From assembly GCA_014607495.2 (NCBI GenBank), contig CP053150.1, positions 6,034,495-6,098,494 of the forward strand: DNA of 64,000 nt. The letters are read 5' to 3'. Numbering within the stretch: position 1 is the first letter of the stretch; the number at the start of each line of letters is the position of its first letter. Positions 22,518-34,049 of the stretch are shown here, one piece after another. Below the pieces are notes generated by a model. The model saw only the letters and a program-made list of their open reading frames with translations, did not search any database and was not told the DNA's origin. The DNA comes from Carposina sasakii (taxonomy: Eukaryota > Arthropoda > Insecta > Lepidoptera > Carposinidae). The position numbers and the translations under genes were made by a program.

Positions 22518-22975
22518 AGGTCATCATCATCTTCCTGCCCTGTTCCCATTTATTTGGGGTCGGCACAATATGTACTTTTCTTCCATTCATCCCTATTATC
22601 CATCATCTCATGGCTCACTCCCAGTACACGCATATCCTCTCTCACACAGTCCATCCAACATTTCTTTGGTCTACCTCTTCTTTATATCCATCCACACTCA
22701 TGCACAAAGCTCTCTGTAAAATATGCCTTTCATCCCGTCGCTTTACATCATAGACTCATAATATAGCTTTACATGCCCGTACCAAGACAGACGGTTACTT
22801 CGTAACTTGTCTGTGATCGGCGCAACTTTCAAACTTCCTCTTATATACACATTTCTTATTTTATCCATTCTTGTAACTCCACACATCCATCTCAACATTC
22901 TCATCTTGCTTACATGGAATTGATTTTTATCCTTCTTTACGGCCCAGCATTCAGATACAAGACGACATTAGGTAT
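22518..22975 (-). pseudogene. LINE ORF2 C-terminal fragment
   Basis: Translated on the - strand in pieces, it gives GSLKVAPITDKLRSNRLSWY-type and WMCGVTRMDKIRN-type segments. These are typical of the last 100-150 residues of the polyprotein of RTE-related LINEs, after the RT domain. Stops and frame breaks are frequent. A shorter relative is near 43590-43640. Confidence 0.55.
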
Positions 22976-23112
22976 TAGGTATCGCATAAAATATCATCTT
23001 ATTATGAGAAATCAACCGTAAGGCATAGACTATAAGTTTCAATTTTATTATTTAGCAAAAATACTACAATATCATTAGAATATGAAGGTAATTTTCACCA
23101 TTTCTAACAAGT

Positions 23113-23480
23113 TTATAATAGCCCAGCGGTTACATCGGCGGAGTCGATAACCAGATATTCCTGGTTCGTATCCGGGTACAGACAAGACTTTTTTTTCCTT
23201 TTTTTTACAAAATAAAAATCCTTTATTTAAACAAAATATTTGACACAAACTAAAAACAATTTAACTAAATATTAAAAATTTAACCTAATATAAAAAATGC
23301 ATTTCGCTATTATCACGATTTTTTCTATTTCCACAACTATTCTTTTTACGTAGGTATTTATTAGATAATGGATCATTCACCGAAAACCGATACTAAATAT
23401 TCACCGAATAAAGATTCTACGTATTTATCTAATACGTAATGGATCACAGTAATGGAACGGCCATATTGCATAAATATTAG
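23113..23480 (+). mobile_element. tRNA-headed SINE-like repeat, copy 1
   Basis: Starts with a tRNA-like head containing AGCCCAGCGGTTA and CCTGGTTCGTATCCGGGT (B-box-like). A T-rich stretch and a shared body follow (CAAAATATTTGACACAAACT, AAATTTAACCTAATAT, ACCGATACTAAATATTCACC, AATGGAACGGCCATA). The same body occurs at 24985-25300. Confidence 0.55.
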
Positions 23481-23586
23481 TATGTATTAGGTCGAACAGG
23501 TACGATTTTTACCTAATCCGACCCATCTTTACTTACTACGTAGCATCTTCGGCAGCAGTTCCTTATCTACAATATTTTGTTTATAG

Positions 23587-23855
23587 AATTCAAACCAATT
23601 GTGCCGAACAAAAAGTCCTGGAGTCGCCCGTCAAAGTTTATACCGAAATAATACCACCTGTAATGTTTGAAGAAAAGTGAGTGAGAACCTACCTACCTGC
23701 TATAATTTTGTTGTTTTTGCTCACTTGTTTTCACTTTTGGCTACTAAAACTTTTTTGATATTTTTAAACTCATTTCATATTTTAGCTCTCCGATTGACAG
23801 TTTGATGGTAACAGATGAGGTGGAGCATAGAACAGAAGGTATTTTACTGTATAAG
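23587..23855 (+). CDS. Candidate exon pair of an unidentified gene
   Basis: Two short open exons with good splice signals are seen. 23587-23676 has acceptor TTTATAG and donor AAAA/GTGAGT, and reads VLESPVKVYTEIIPPVMFEE. 23786-23855 has acceptor CATATTTTAG and donor AAG/GTAAAT, and reads SPIDSLMVTDEVEHRTEG. They join in frame. The product is not recognised and no start codon was found. They could precede the membrane-like exon at 24567, but the phases do not join directly, so either a small exon is missing or the link is false. Confidence 0.25.
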
Positions 23856-24566
23856 GTAAATAGTACATATATATTTCTTGGGGAGTGTAGAGGATTAGTA
23901 AGAAAAATCATTTAATTTAATTGTATAGTATTTAAACGCACATCAAATAAAATGATTTTTTTTTGTCACAAATAATTGGAATTCATATAAAAATTACTGA
24001 CTGCACAGCAAAATCCTCAAATGGGAATATTGCTAATCAAACTGCAATTTATATTTGTGGCGTACGCATACCGCTATTTATCTTTAAATAAAGTTTTTTT
24101 TATTTATGCACAGCTAATATTGCGAATGCACATTATACATACCTGTTAACCCTTTATTTTTAAAAAACACCTACTATTTATATTTAACATACAGCAATTT
24201 ACCTAAATGAAACGGCATTTTTTACATAATCATCTTAATATTAAAATTTGTTAAGTTACTACTTGTAACATTTTAACATATTGACTCACCTAAAAGCCTT
24301 TTTAAAAGCGATCTACATGAGTAAATTGGTCCCATTTCACATATGTATCGGATACTATTTTTTGTGATATATAAAATAAATCTTTGATATCTACCATTAA
24401 TCCGTTTTATTCAAAACTTCCTAATACTTGTTGCATTGGATGAATTTCATACATAAATATAACTATGATGCAGGTAATGTGTTCTATTGTATGAATGATT
24501 TTTTAACATACCTATATTACTTATTAATAAATTAATTATTTTAATTTAATTGTATTTTGCAAACAG

Positions 24567-24790
24567 AAATAAAATAAACATAACATTGAAATCAATTATA
24601 ATAACGACTCTATGGGTTTTTATGTTCTCTGCGTATGACCTAGCGTTGACCCGCCTGCTCGAAAGCGCGCGAATTTCGAATTTTAACACTACGCAGATCT
24701 TAACGCGTATCCTTGCATTGCGGGTGGCGGGGTATGTGGGCGGAGCAACCGTGGGACTTTTATTTGACTGCTGGCTCTTAAGTGGCACCC
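24567..24790 (+). CDS. Candidate exon with transmembrane-like sequence (transporter-like), possibly decayed
   Basis: Acceptor TTTTGCAAACAG is followed by an open frame reading SIIITTLWVFMFSAYDLALT and RVAGYVGGATVGLLFDCWL. This is one long hydrophobic segment, a polar linker, and a second with Gly-rich packing ending in FD. That layout resembles the first two helices and the loop motif of major-facilitator transporters, but I cannot name it. The frame runs on into a repeat (CACAATATATTCC..., shared with about 60071-60130). The donor is weak, so this may be an exon relic. Confidence 0.25.
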
Positions 24791-24984
24791 GTCACAATAT
24801 ATTCCCGAAAACTGCATCGAAATCGCCGTTTCTGAGATAAGCGTGTACAAACATCGATCCGTTATAATTTTATTATATCATCTATCTATAAGATGACCCA
24901 AACATCAGGACAAAACATAACAGATCAGATAGCTGTATAATAGATCAGATGGCAAATCGGACGAACTCGAAACCAAATATTCCT

Positions 24985-25300
24985 GGTTGGAATCCGGGTT
25001 CAGACCGTTTTTTTCCTTTTTTTTTTTACAAAATTAAAATACTTTAAACAAAATATGTGACACAAACCAAAAACAATTTAAATATTAAAAATTTAACCTA
25101 ATATATAAAGCGCATTTCTCTATTATCACGATATTTTTTATTTCCACAACTACATATTCTTTCTACGTAGATTATTAGGTAATGGATCAGTCACTGAAAA
25201 CCGATACTAAATATTCACTGAATAAATATTCTACGTATTTATCTAATACGTAATGAATCACTTAATAGTAATGGAACGGCCATACTGCATAAATATTAGG
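24985..25300 (+). mobile_element. tRNA-headed SINE-like repeat, copy 2
   Basis: Parallels 23140-23480 through TATTCCTGGTTGGAATCCGG, the T-rich stretch, TGTGACACAAACCAAAAACA and TAATACGTAATGAATCAC. The two copies differ by small indels. The tRNA-like head is damaged here. Confidence 0.55.
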
Positions 25301-25649
25301 AATAGGAATTTGGAATAGGTAATATTTTTAAATATTAATATTAGGTGGAACAGGTACGGATTTACACGGTGTTTCTTCAGTATTAGAATGATCGGACCCC
25401 TTATTACCTATTTAACAAAAGCAAAGCGATAGCAAAAATTTTACAAAATTCGCTGATTGCTTGTTAAATTCGTATTAGGTACGTAAAATGAATTTCCCAG
25501 AAATTTTGACATTTCAACGCGAATATTGTACAATTTTCGCTATCGCGCTGCTTCGGTTTTGCTATTATAAATTAGGTAATCAAGGGGCAAGCTCGAAGGA
25601 CCAAATGTTTTGGTATAAAAAAATACGATTACAAAGGACTGAAGTTTAA

Positions 25650-27497
25650 CCCTTTGACCGCCAGACCGAAATCATGTTGTCGTGCCACCAGCGCCACGGC
25701 ATTTTTTACCTACCTATACAATTTTCGTCCGAATCTCTGGGCAACTTAGATTTGGTAATTTAGACTTACTATCAAGATTTGACTCCAATGGTATTTTTTA
25801 AACATACCTTTTAGCGACACTAGCGGACGCTTTAAAGCGTCATTGGCGGCCATTAGTAGTCGTTTTGTCCGATTTACCTAGAACTACTAGTGTTGTACTT
25901 TAGTTATGTTAGCTCAATATTTTGTGGAATTCTGTTATTCATGATAAGTGTTATAAAATAAATAAAACTAAATACTTTCTAAATTTATTTGCAGAAATAT
26001 AGCATTTTGATGCGAACTTACGTCACAATATTTCACAGTAATTCAGATAGACAGAAATTAAGATAAACTTGACAACCTAAATCAATAATTCTAAATTTAG
26101 TATATACGCCTCAAGAAATCACTTATAAATGAATATACAAAAAATTAGTCAGCATATTATTACAATACAGGGTGTTTGTGACAGCCTGGAAAAATATTGA
26201 TACCATGACTTCAGACCATGATTCTGAGGCGGAAAACACTGAAAATTTTCTCAAATAATTCAAACATTTTTCGACATTTTTTTCATATTTTCAGGTAAAA
26301 ATTGTTCAATTCGTTTAATTAGGCCATAGATAATGACTTAAAAATAAAAAAATTACCAAAAGATGATTTTAAAAAAAAGTTTCCCTCAAAAAATTTCAAA
26401 TAACTGATCATCCATAATGGAGTCACAAATGATACAAAAAACAGCAATGTGTGACACAATAACCAATAAGCTTATTTAATTTATCACAGGATCGCCCGAT
26501 ACATCATCATCAGCCTATTGCAGTCCACTGCTGGACGTAGGCCTCCCCCGGGGCACGCCACAAGGCTGCACAATGGGGGGTATTTGCCCATAGTCACCAC
26601 GCTGGGCAGGCGAGTTGGTGACCGCAGTTTGTATTTTGGACTATGTTGTCAACACGGGAGGCGCTGCTGCCCACCTCCCGGAAACCTTTAATCGCCTCGT
26701 ACGATACCCACGGGCAGACATGGGTTGGTACGAATTCTACTCTGCCGGCACCACGCATCCAATAAAATAGTTTTTTAATTTGTATTTATATCGAAATCGT
26801 TTTATACTTAAATAGCGCCTGCCAGCGACATCGTCCGCGTGCACTTGTTCCGCGGACATTCCACCTGAAGCCGGGATGAATCCCTAGTTATTGTACATAC
26901 ATACATATATTTCATTCCTCTTGAATAATGCGCTATTAAAATACCGCATCAAAATTCGTTGCGTAGTTTTAAAGATCTAAGAATACCTAAATATGTTCAG
27001 ACAGACAGCGGGACAACTTTACTTTAAAAGGAATGATGATTAGTCTTTATTTATGTTTTACATCTAATTCTCAAATTTATGAAATCACTTACCTTTAGTA
27101 TGATCAATTTTTTCGGGAAAGATGTGATCAATATGAAAACTAAACTGGAAATAGCAGAAGACAATTGAAAAGGTGAATGTGAAAAAAAATATATGCCCAC
27201 ATAAAAAATGTATAGTTCACATCACTAGTCGACTCTTTAAGACGTCTATGGCATTGAGGGCACATCTTTTTTTGCAAAAAAATCATAGTTTCTATTTTTA
27301 GTTATCGCAGTTAAAATATCACCTATTCACACTTATAATTAATTAAAACTGACTAACGAAGAACTGTTTCGTCCGTGTATGCAAAAATCAACACTTAAAA
27401 CCGAGTAGTTTCTATGTAGTTCACTACTAAATATTGTCATCGGCGACTGTGGCCAGATTTCGTTTGACGCTTTAAGACGTCTTTGGCGGTCAAAGGG
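25650..27497. mobile_element. piggyBac-like element with TTAA target duplication (1848 bp)
   Basis: The termini are CCCTTTGACCGCCA and, inverted, CCCTTTGACCGCCA, each flanked by TTAA (25646-25649 and 27498-27501). This is the diagnostic piggyBac arrangement. Subterminal CGCTTTAAAGCGTC and GACGCTTTAAGACGTC motifs lie near both ends. On the - strand near 27215-27270 a short frame reads KMCPQCHRRLKES, possibly a relic of the Cys-rich C-terminal domain. No intact transposase remains. Later insertions sit inside: an ACAGGGTGT-type end at 26165, a SINE-like copy at 26505-26760 and a Helitron-like end at 26815. Confidence 0.75.
26505..26760 (-). mobile_element. SINE/LINE-tail family copy
   Basis: Inverted copy of the sequence containing GCAGTGGACTGCAATAGG, GGCGTGCCC, CACTGCGGTCACC and GGGAGGTGGGCAGCAGCGCC. 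Other copies are at 43150-43400, 46148-46545 and 47328-47560. It lies inside the piggyBac-like element. Confidence 0.65.
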
Positions 27498-27501
27498 TTA
27501 A

Positions 27502-28790
27502 CTCAAGTTAACCCACAAACTTACTGATGCTATGCGTTTACGTAATATTTTTTACAATGGGATTGGTCAAGAAAACATGTTTTTGTTTTTCGATTTAACA
27601 GAGAAGTATTTTCATAAGCACGCAGTAGAAGGCCGTCGTAACGATAACAATTTGTTTATGCGCGTACGCATAATCCTGCAGTATCTGTAGGTAAGATAGA
27701 ACCTGAATTTTAAATGTATAGTTTTAGAGTTGAAATTAGGTCGTAGTTGCACATAGAGTTAGTGAGAATAGTGGCCTTGTGACTCAAATAATACGCAGCA
27801 AGCATTTCAAAGTGGCGACCAGTGGCGTTTGTCGAAAATACTACGTCACGACACACCCATTATCTGACAAATCAGGATACAATTACATTTATACATAAAA
27901 TTTAGTTCTTTATCAAAATTACAAGTCAGCTTCTGCCAAAAGTATACAATTTGACTCGATTAAACGAGAGTCTAATACGGAAGATAGCTGGCTAGTGAAA
28001 CAACTATCGGTAATGAAATCGTTAAAAACTTTCTTTGTTTTTCAATTCATTGAAGCGATTGAAGAATCGGCTAGAGAGAAGATGTAAAGCATTATGTAAC
28101 GTAGTTTACTTCTAACTGCTGACATTTCTCTTTCCATTTCCCTACCAGTTTCGGTTCTGTTCTCCGATAGATACCTAGATAGTTAGATAACTATGCCCTT
28201 AAAATTTATTTCGGTGTCTCAACCTTGGTCTGTCACGATCTCATCACAACTGAGGTCGCGACGCCTTTGGTATTTAACACGCACCAGACAGTTTTCGTGG
28301 TAGGATGGGCACAATTATTATTACGGAGGAAGGTCTTCTTTAACTCATGCAAGAAACTGGAATGCTCCGTAAAATGCAAAATAACCTAATTAGCCAATCC
28401 TGTTTTCGTTCTTCACCTTAGTTTAGTCATTTACTATTATAGTTTTCTTCTATTCTCAAGTTCAAATCTCTAGTTCGGTTTTTTTTTGTTGACCTACATA
28501 CTAGGTCATATTTCGATTTATTCAATATTTCTACTTGGGGTCGCCGACCCAACCTACACCCTCCGCTGACCCTCGAGTCTGACAACTGGAAGATCATGAC
28601 CACATTGCCGCGGCGGCGATGAGAAGCCCACACCTAGCATGCAATACGTACTTACTTACTACATAGCTGCTACTCCTAATATTTTTGTTATTCTTGTGTC
28701 ACCATCACTCGTGGCATCTTTACGATTTATATTATAAAATGTATTTTATTTTTGTACTTCCGAAAGTAGCGCCTGATACAAGTCATGGCC
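27502..28790. other. Intergenic sequence, no supported gene
   Basis: No exon is supported. The block 28528-28650 (GGGGTCGCCGACCCAAC, CTGACCCTCGAGTCTGAC, CTAGCATGCAATACG) is a diverged repeat of 15440-15570. Flank 28790-28851 is part of another repeat, continued at 29514-29590. Confidence 0.35.
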
Positions 28791-28851
28791 AAAACTGCAG
28801 GATCATAAAGGAGAACCATTATAGCCACGTTTAGCATAGCTGAAATGTAAA

Positions 28852-29513
28852 TCTTGATATATAAAAATCTTCTGTTCGTGTGTTTGTAATGGATTTCCCT
28901 CTAAACGGCTCAACCTATTTTGATGAAATTTTGTGTGTGTGTTGAAGTGGGTTCGAGGATGGTTTAGATTCACAATTCGGTCAACTGAATAATGTTTTTA
29001 AACTCCGTCCGCGTGGACTGCAGAAAAAACAAAATGTCGTTGACCGAATTGTGAATCTAAACAATTCTCGAACCCACTTGAACACACAAAAAATTTCATT
29101 AAAATCGGTCCAGCCGTTTAGTAGGAATTCAATCACAAACACACTAACAGAAGATTTGTATTGTTGTTAATGTTAGAGAACCTTTTACATAGGATCCGGC
29201 AGACTGCGCTGTAGTCGCTGTGTCGATTATTCACAAGGATAATAGTTTCAGTTACGCCCGGTAGATGGTTGTTATATCTCGGAAATGTTTCCTTAATCTT
29301 TATATAATTAATTAAATCTTCTGTTCGTGTGTCTGTAATTGAAGTTCTTCTAAAACGGCTAAACAGTTTATTGTGTGTTCAAGTGGGTTCAAAAATGGTT
29401 TAGATTCACAATTCGGTCAATTAGACAATTTTTCTATAACGGTCCGTTACAGCTTATTTCAGAAAGTTTGCATGTAAGGTGTGGGACAGGACAACGTCTG
29501 TCGGGTCTGCTAG
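28852..29513 (+). mobile_element. Helitron-like element, both ends present (662 bp)
   Basis: It starts with TC (TCTTGATATATAAAAATCTT) after AAA and ends with CTAG (TCGGGTCTGCTAG) before T, so the A/T insertion rule is met. A short stem (GACAG...CTGTC) lies about 10 bp before the end. Inside is a complete foldback module (28859-29158), the unique spacer (29159-29313) and a truncated second module (29314-29430). The same order appears inverted at 1-732. It interrupts another repeat whose two halves flank it (CTGCAGGATCATAAAGGAG before, GACAAATTACAAGCTAGCTT after) and which is uninterrupted at about 49990-50080. Confidence 0.7.
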
Positions 29514-30487
29514 TGACATGTAAATGTTTAGTGACAAATTACAAGCTAGCTTATCGCCTGAAAGGATGCCCGAGTTCCTTAGTTTAATATTGTCCCTCAA
29601 TATTGTTTATTCTAGAAAATAACGTGTCCTCTTTCTAATTCGTATTATTGGCCACCAAAAAATGTGTCGTATCATAATAGTTAGTAGGTACCTTTTAGAC
29701 TAGTTAGAATAACATACAACTTGTTTATGTTTATATCTTTGCTATGTATGACTAATAATAATCCCAATTACGTTTTTATGTACTGGGCATTTCGTTGTCA
29801 AATAGTTGGACAAATACATATAAAATTAATTAATAAATAATTTAATTTCCCCATAATTCACAATAGTTTATACCCTAAGACTCTGTACTTCTGCTCAGAG
29901 TAAAAAAAAATCCATTATCCGGTTTATAACATGTTTTGCAATAATTGTAATAGGTAGTATTATGCATCTTTAGGCGCCTGTGTTAATATCATAGATTTTT
30001 TGTGTGTGTAGGTCTTCATTGTTTCATTTTTCAAATTGTACAGAACTAATCTTCTTTCCTGATTCTCTTTTATTCTTGAAGCTTTGAGATAATTATGTAT
30101 GGTATGAGTTGATCTGCAGCGAAATTGTACATTTATGTTGGACAGTTCATGTCATTTTACATTTCCCCTGAATCAATCAGCAGTTTGTAATGTAGACCAA
30201 CACTTTCGCAAGCAGTGGCGCGGACATCACGCCATACCGCGCGATCGGCGTGTGTACAAGGCAGTTTACGTTCGCTGTGGTGGGCTGGATTTTTACTGCA
30301 TGGCTCGATGTAAGTCGATGTCAAGCTGCTGCTGTAGCATTTAAATTACACCACGCTATACGTCACTCGACGTCAGGCCATCGCATGTGTCGTCGTAGTT
30401 GGTAGTTTTGTTCGTTATCTCGCAACCAAGCCAGTACAGTGGTAGAGTCGGCGCGAACATCACGCGTCGAAGTCACATCGTGTGTTC

Positions 30488-30589
30488 AGTTCAAAGTTAG
30501 ACGTAACATTCGAACGTGAACAAAGAAACTGACTCTTTTGGAAATTTAGGACATTAATAAACGTTCAGTGAATTAAACTTCTCAATAAG
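30488..30589 (+). promoter_or_regulatory. Probable lipin promoter and non-coding first exon
   Basis: TCAGTT at 30486-30491 fits the arthropod initiator. The following sequence is non-coding and ends at a strong donor AATAAG/GTAGGT (30589/30590). The next strong acceptor on this strand in front of a coding exon is TTTCTGTTTCAG at 34049, upstream of the lipin start codon. The preceding 200 bp is richer in GC and CpG than its surroundings. Linkage to lipin is inference. Confidence 0.45.
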
Positions 30590-31439
30590 GTAGGTTATCT
30601 TAAGATAATTCTGTGTAATTGATCAGAATGGCTTAATTTTTTTTTAGATTGTGGACTTATTGGATAAAATAGTGATGTGCTAGATTTGCCATCTAAACTG
30701 GATATTGTTCATTAACATTAATTTGTATTGTGATTGGCCATCTATAATTGATTCGCTATTGGTGTTTTAAGGAAACCATATACCTATGTAATGTGTTCTA
30801 AAGTTTAAAAAAATAAAAGAAAATGCTTTTTCAATACGGTAGCTTTTACGAAACATGTTTTGAAAAGTTTTAGCTTTTGTAATCATATCAAATTGAGTAA
30901 TGTTATCAAACTGTTTCAAAGAATTCATTGTTTTGTGTACCACCTTGAAAATCTTAGAACTGTAGTAAATGTCCTGCCTCAATAGACGAGAATGTTATGT
31001 GTTTAAAATACAAAAAATTCAGATCTATGAAAAATCATCCCTTAATAGTTTCAATGTTTGTTTTCGTAATAAGAATTTTTTGTTCTGGTAAATAATAACG
31101 TGTCATATTTCCTTTTTATCATTTAATGTTTCTGTGCTAATTACAGAGACACATAACTTTTTAAAAATTCCGCTCAGTTGATGCTCATATTAAGAATATT
31201 GTACTGGGGCTATAAAGAAATGATACCTAAATAATGTTTGTTTGTTGTCTTGTATTGCCCACGCACGTGTATATTCATGCAGTTCCACGTGAAGTTACTA
31301 TTATACTTTAATGTGTTACCTTTCTATGTAGGTAGTTAGCCAGCTGTATAAGGTTTCATTATATCTAAGCCATAAAAGTAAGCGCATAACCTGTTAGTGT
31401 AAAATAAATAATACACTACAAATATTTTTATAAGTATAA

Positions 31440-31540
31440 GAAATGATTTTTTTTTTCACCCGAATGAGACTCGAACCCACGACCTCTCGCATTCCGTGCT
31501 GTGCTCTCACCAACTGAGCTACCGGGTCAATTAACTCGGG
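31440..31540 (-). mobile_element. tRNA-derived SINE with intact A and B boxes
   Basis: The - strand reads GACCCGGTAGCTCAGTTGG, then GAGAGCACAGCACGGAATGC, then GTCGTGGGTTCGAGTCTCAT: a tRNA-like head with A box and B box. It is not called as a functional tRNA gene because no clean acceptor stem forms and related copies with SINE bodies are nearby. Confidence 0.65.
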
Positions 31541-32039
31541 TGATACACATAAATACGATAACTCTTGACGATATCAAACATAGATCTTCAAACATAGCTC
31601 CAGGCTTTTGAGTTCATGACTGAATTTATAATTTTTATTTTGTGTGAAAATGAATAAAAAAAAGACATTTCTCAGCAAGTTCCGGTGTTTGACCCAGAGA
31701 CATGTTTGACCACCTGTAACGAACTTGAACCCTTTGTTCTTTCAGGTTTGCTAATATTAGAAGCTGACTGACATTCAGGGCCTCGATATCGGCCGCCGTT
31801 GTAACCATGACACTAGCACCTGCTCTATCGTAGGAACGGAATTGTTGTTGCTATGTAAAGTTTCATATAGCAGTAAGCAGGCACTCATTTTTCTGCGAAA
31901 TATGTATGTGAACGAAGCACATTGACATATAACTTCGTTTTTTAATGTTGTTAGTTTATTACTTGTACGGATTACTTGTAAATTGTACAAGTATCTGAAG
32001 TTCAAATAGGTTATCCAATATCTATAATAAGTTGTAACT

Positions 32040-32300
32040 GTATTGTGTTGTAGCCGTGCAAAAAAGTTAATAACCTTACTTTTTAGTGGGCGCGTACTTC
32101 AAATTTTTCCATGAGTCTCACGTGTACTCGTACTTATAGCATCTACGGATGGATAAATAGCGACAGGTTATTGGAGAGCTGCTTTGAGGGATTAGTCACT
32201 GAGTGTGGCCGGGGGCAGAGTCCCCGCCTCGTCTAACCGTCACGCACGCCGAGTACGCGTGTTTTACTTTTTGCAACTGTCTTTTTATCCAATAATAGAA
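32040..32300 (+). other. GC-richer segment of uncertain role in lipin intron 1
   Basis: A short GC-rich patch (GTGTGGCCGGGGGCAGAGTC, CACGCACGCCGAGTACGCG) follows GGATAAATAGCGACAGG. It stands out from the AT-rich intron and could be a second promoter or enhancer, but no splice donor or ORF supports a transcript. Confidence 0.2.
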
Positions 32301-32514
32301 ACTGTTTCGAATTTCTGTGCTGTTTAGATGATAACGTTACAAGCGTTATTGTTGATGATTAATTTTGTTCGAATCATCACTATATTTGGATATACATAAT
32401 ATGCTTTACAAAACTATACGCGTATTGTACAAAATGTTGTATGATGTAAATAACATTGCGACGATGACGATCTTGTCCTTTCTACATAGACTTCATAAAA
32501 AAATCAACATTAAT

Positions 32515-32625
32515 AATTATTAATAAAGAAAATGGAAAAAATTCTTCTCCCGAGTGGGAATCGAACCTACGACCACTGCAAACCCTGCCAGCCGCTATAA
32601 CCACTAAGCCACCGGGTCAATTACA
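32515..32625 (-). mobile_element. tRNA-derived SINE copy
   Basis: The - strand head reads GACCCGGTGGCTTAGTGGTT (A-box region) and GTCGTAGGTTCGATTCCCAC (B box), followed by AAGAATTTTTTCCATTTTC and an A/T tail. Same family as 3615-3705 and 32826-32950. Confidence 0.7.
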
Positions 32626-32825
32626 CGGATGACGAATTTTACCATCTCTTTTCTAAATTACATATTGGCAACGTTATTCTTCATCCCGATAGCTATACAC
32701 TAGCCAAATCTCGGCAATCAAAGCTGAATCCCTCAGCACAATGTTTAAATATGAAAGGATCAATCATATCCTAACGGATTATATTAATGGAGAAGTGTTT
32801 TTATAAATTTATCTTAGTCAAGATA

Positions 32826-32950
32826 TTATATATTATAAAATTATTGATAAAGAAAATGGAAAAATTCTTTACCCGAGTGGGAATCGAACCCACGACCACT
32901 GCAAACCGTGCCAGGCGCTATAACCACTAAGCCACCGGGTCAATTACTCT
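32826..32950 (-). mobile_element. tRNA-derived SINE copy
   Basis: Nearly identical to the copy 310 bp upstream: GACCCGGTGGCTTAGTGGTT, TAGCGCCTGGCACGGTTTGC, GTCGTGGGTTCGATTCCCAC. Same orientation, so the pair could be a local duplication or two insertions. Confidence 0.7.
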
Positions 32951-33293
32951 TAATTACTAAACATTTTTACACCCTTAGGTTTATATTTCCTTCTAAGGTA
33001 GGTAATAATATCAAATTTGTTCTGGTCAAGCTTACCTAATTTCACTAATTGAACTATTATTGGCGATTAGGTAGGTTTTATCTAAAGTAAACAATGAGGT
33101 TATATCAAAAAATTCTAATATACTCCATACCTAAACAATATAAATCTGACGCGTCTACCATGATGAGCTTGCATGATTGAGTAATAAACTCCCAAACAAT
33201 TGCTCATAAAATGTTATAATTTGCTAAAGTTTATATTTGTGTATGTTTCTTAAAATGTAATGAAGAAATAAAACTTTCCTCGTTTATTGCATA

Positions 33294-33487
33294 ACTAGCG
33301 GCCGCCAGCGACTTTGTCCGCGTAAACTTTTATTTAACTAACCTATGTGTTATTCTGATGTATAAGCTAAATTACCTTACCTGGCAAGTTTAATCAAAAA
33401 CTATTCAGTAGTTTTGCGCGAAAGAGTAACAAACGTATACATCCTCACAAACTTTCACATTTACCTATACATATATGTAATATTACT
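33294..33487 (-). mobile_element. Short Helitron-like fragment
   Basis: The + strand begins CTAGCGGCCGCCAGCGACTT and TGTCCGCGTAAAC (inverted Helitron 3' end) and closes with ACAAACTTTCACATTTACC (a common inverted 5' region). Boundaries are approximate. Confidence 0.4.
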
Positions 33488-34049
33488 TAGTAGGAAAGCT
33501 GTAGGTAGAATAAAGATGGAACTGACTATGGAATCACCTCGCGATCAGTTCTTAGAACATTACGCATTACACAAAGTTGAACCATGCCTTTATGTAGAAG
33601 CAAGTTGTATTGGTAATAAGAATAACCCATATGTTTGTGATTAACCAAGGTATTTATATCTTGATTCATTGCAACGTTGCGTTGTGCAACATCCTCAATG
33701 CATTGGTTGTGTTTATACGTGGCCAACGCAGGCATTGCCTGGACTGGAACACAACGACGATCGCGAACATACACGTATTAATAAGTACTTATATCTATAT
33801 TAATTAGCGCTGATTCAACAGCTCCACCTAAGTATTTATACCAAGTACAAAGGTTTAGATTATTCTCAGGTAGATTAAAGGAAGGTATGTTTCATTATCG
33901 GATCTTGATAAAATTGTTGAGCCAATTCAGCAGAATTTTCGAACGAATTTTAATTATAAGTTTATTATCGCATGTTAACCCCGCAGACAACACGACTGAC
34001 GTTTTCTTTCTAGGGAATAAATAACGTGAATGATTTCTTTCTGTTTCAG

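Noticed and set aside
24546..24788. 80-codon - strand ORF
   Set aside because: Opposite the candidate + strand exon at 24567, without splice context or recognisable motif.
31445..31540. A tRNA gene on the - strand
   Set aside because: A and B boxes are present, but the cloverleaf stems do not close well and related copies with SINE bodies lie nearby, so it is a SINE head.
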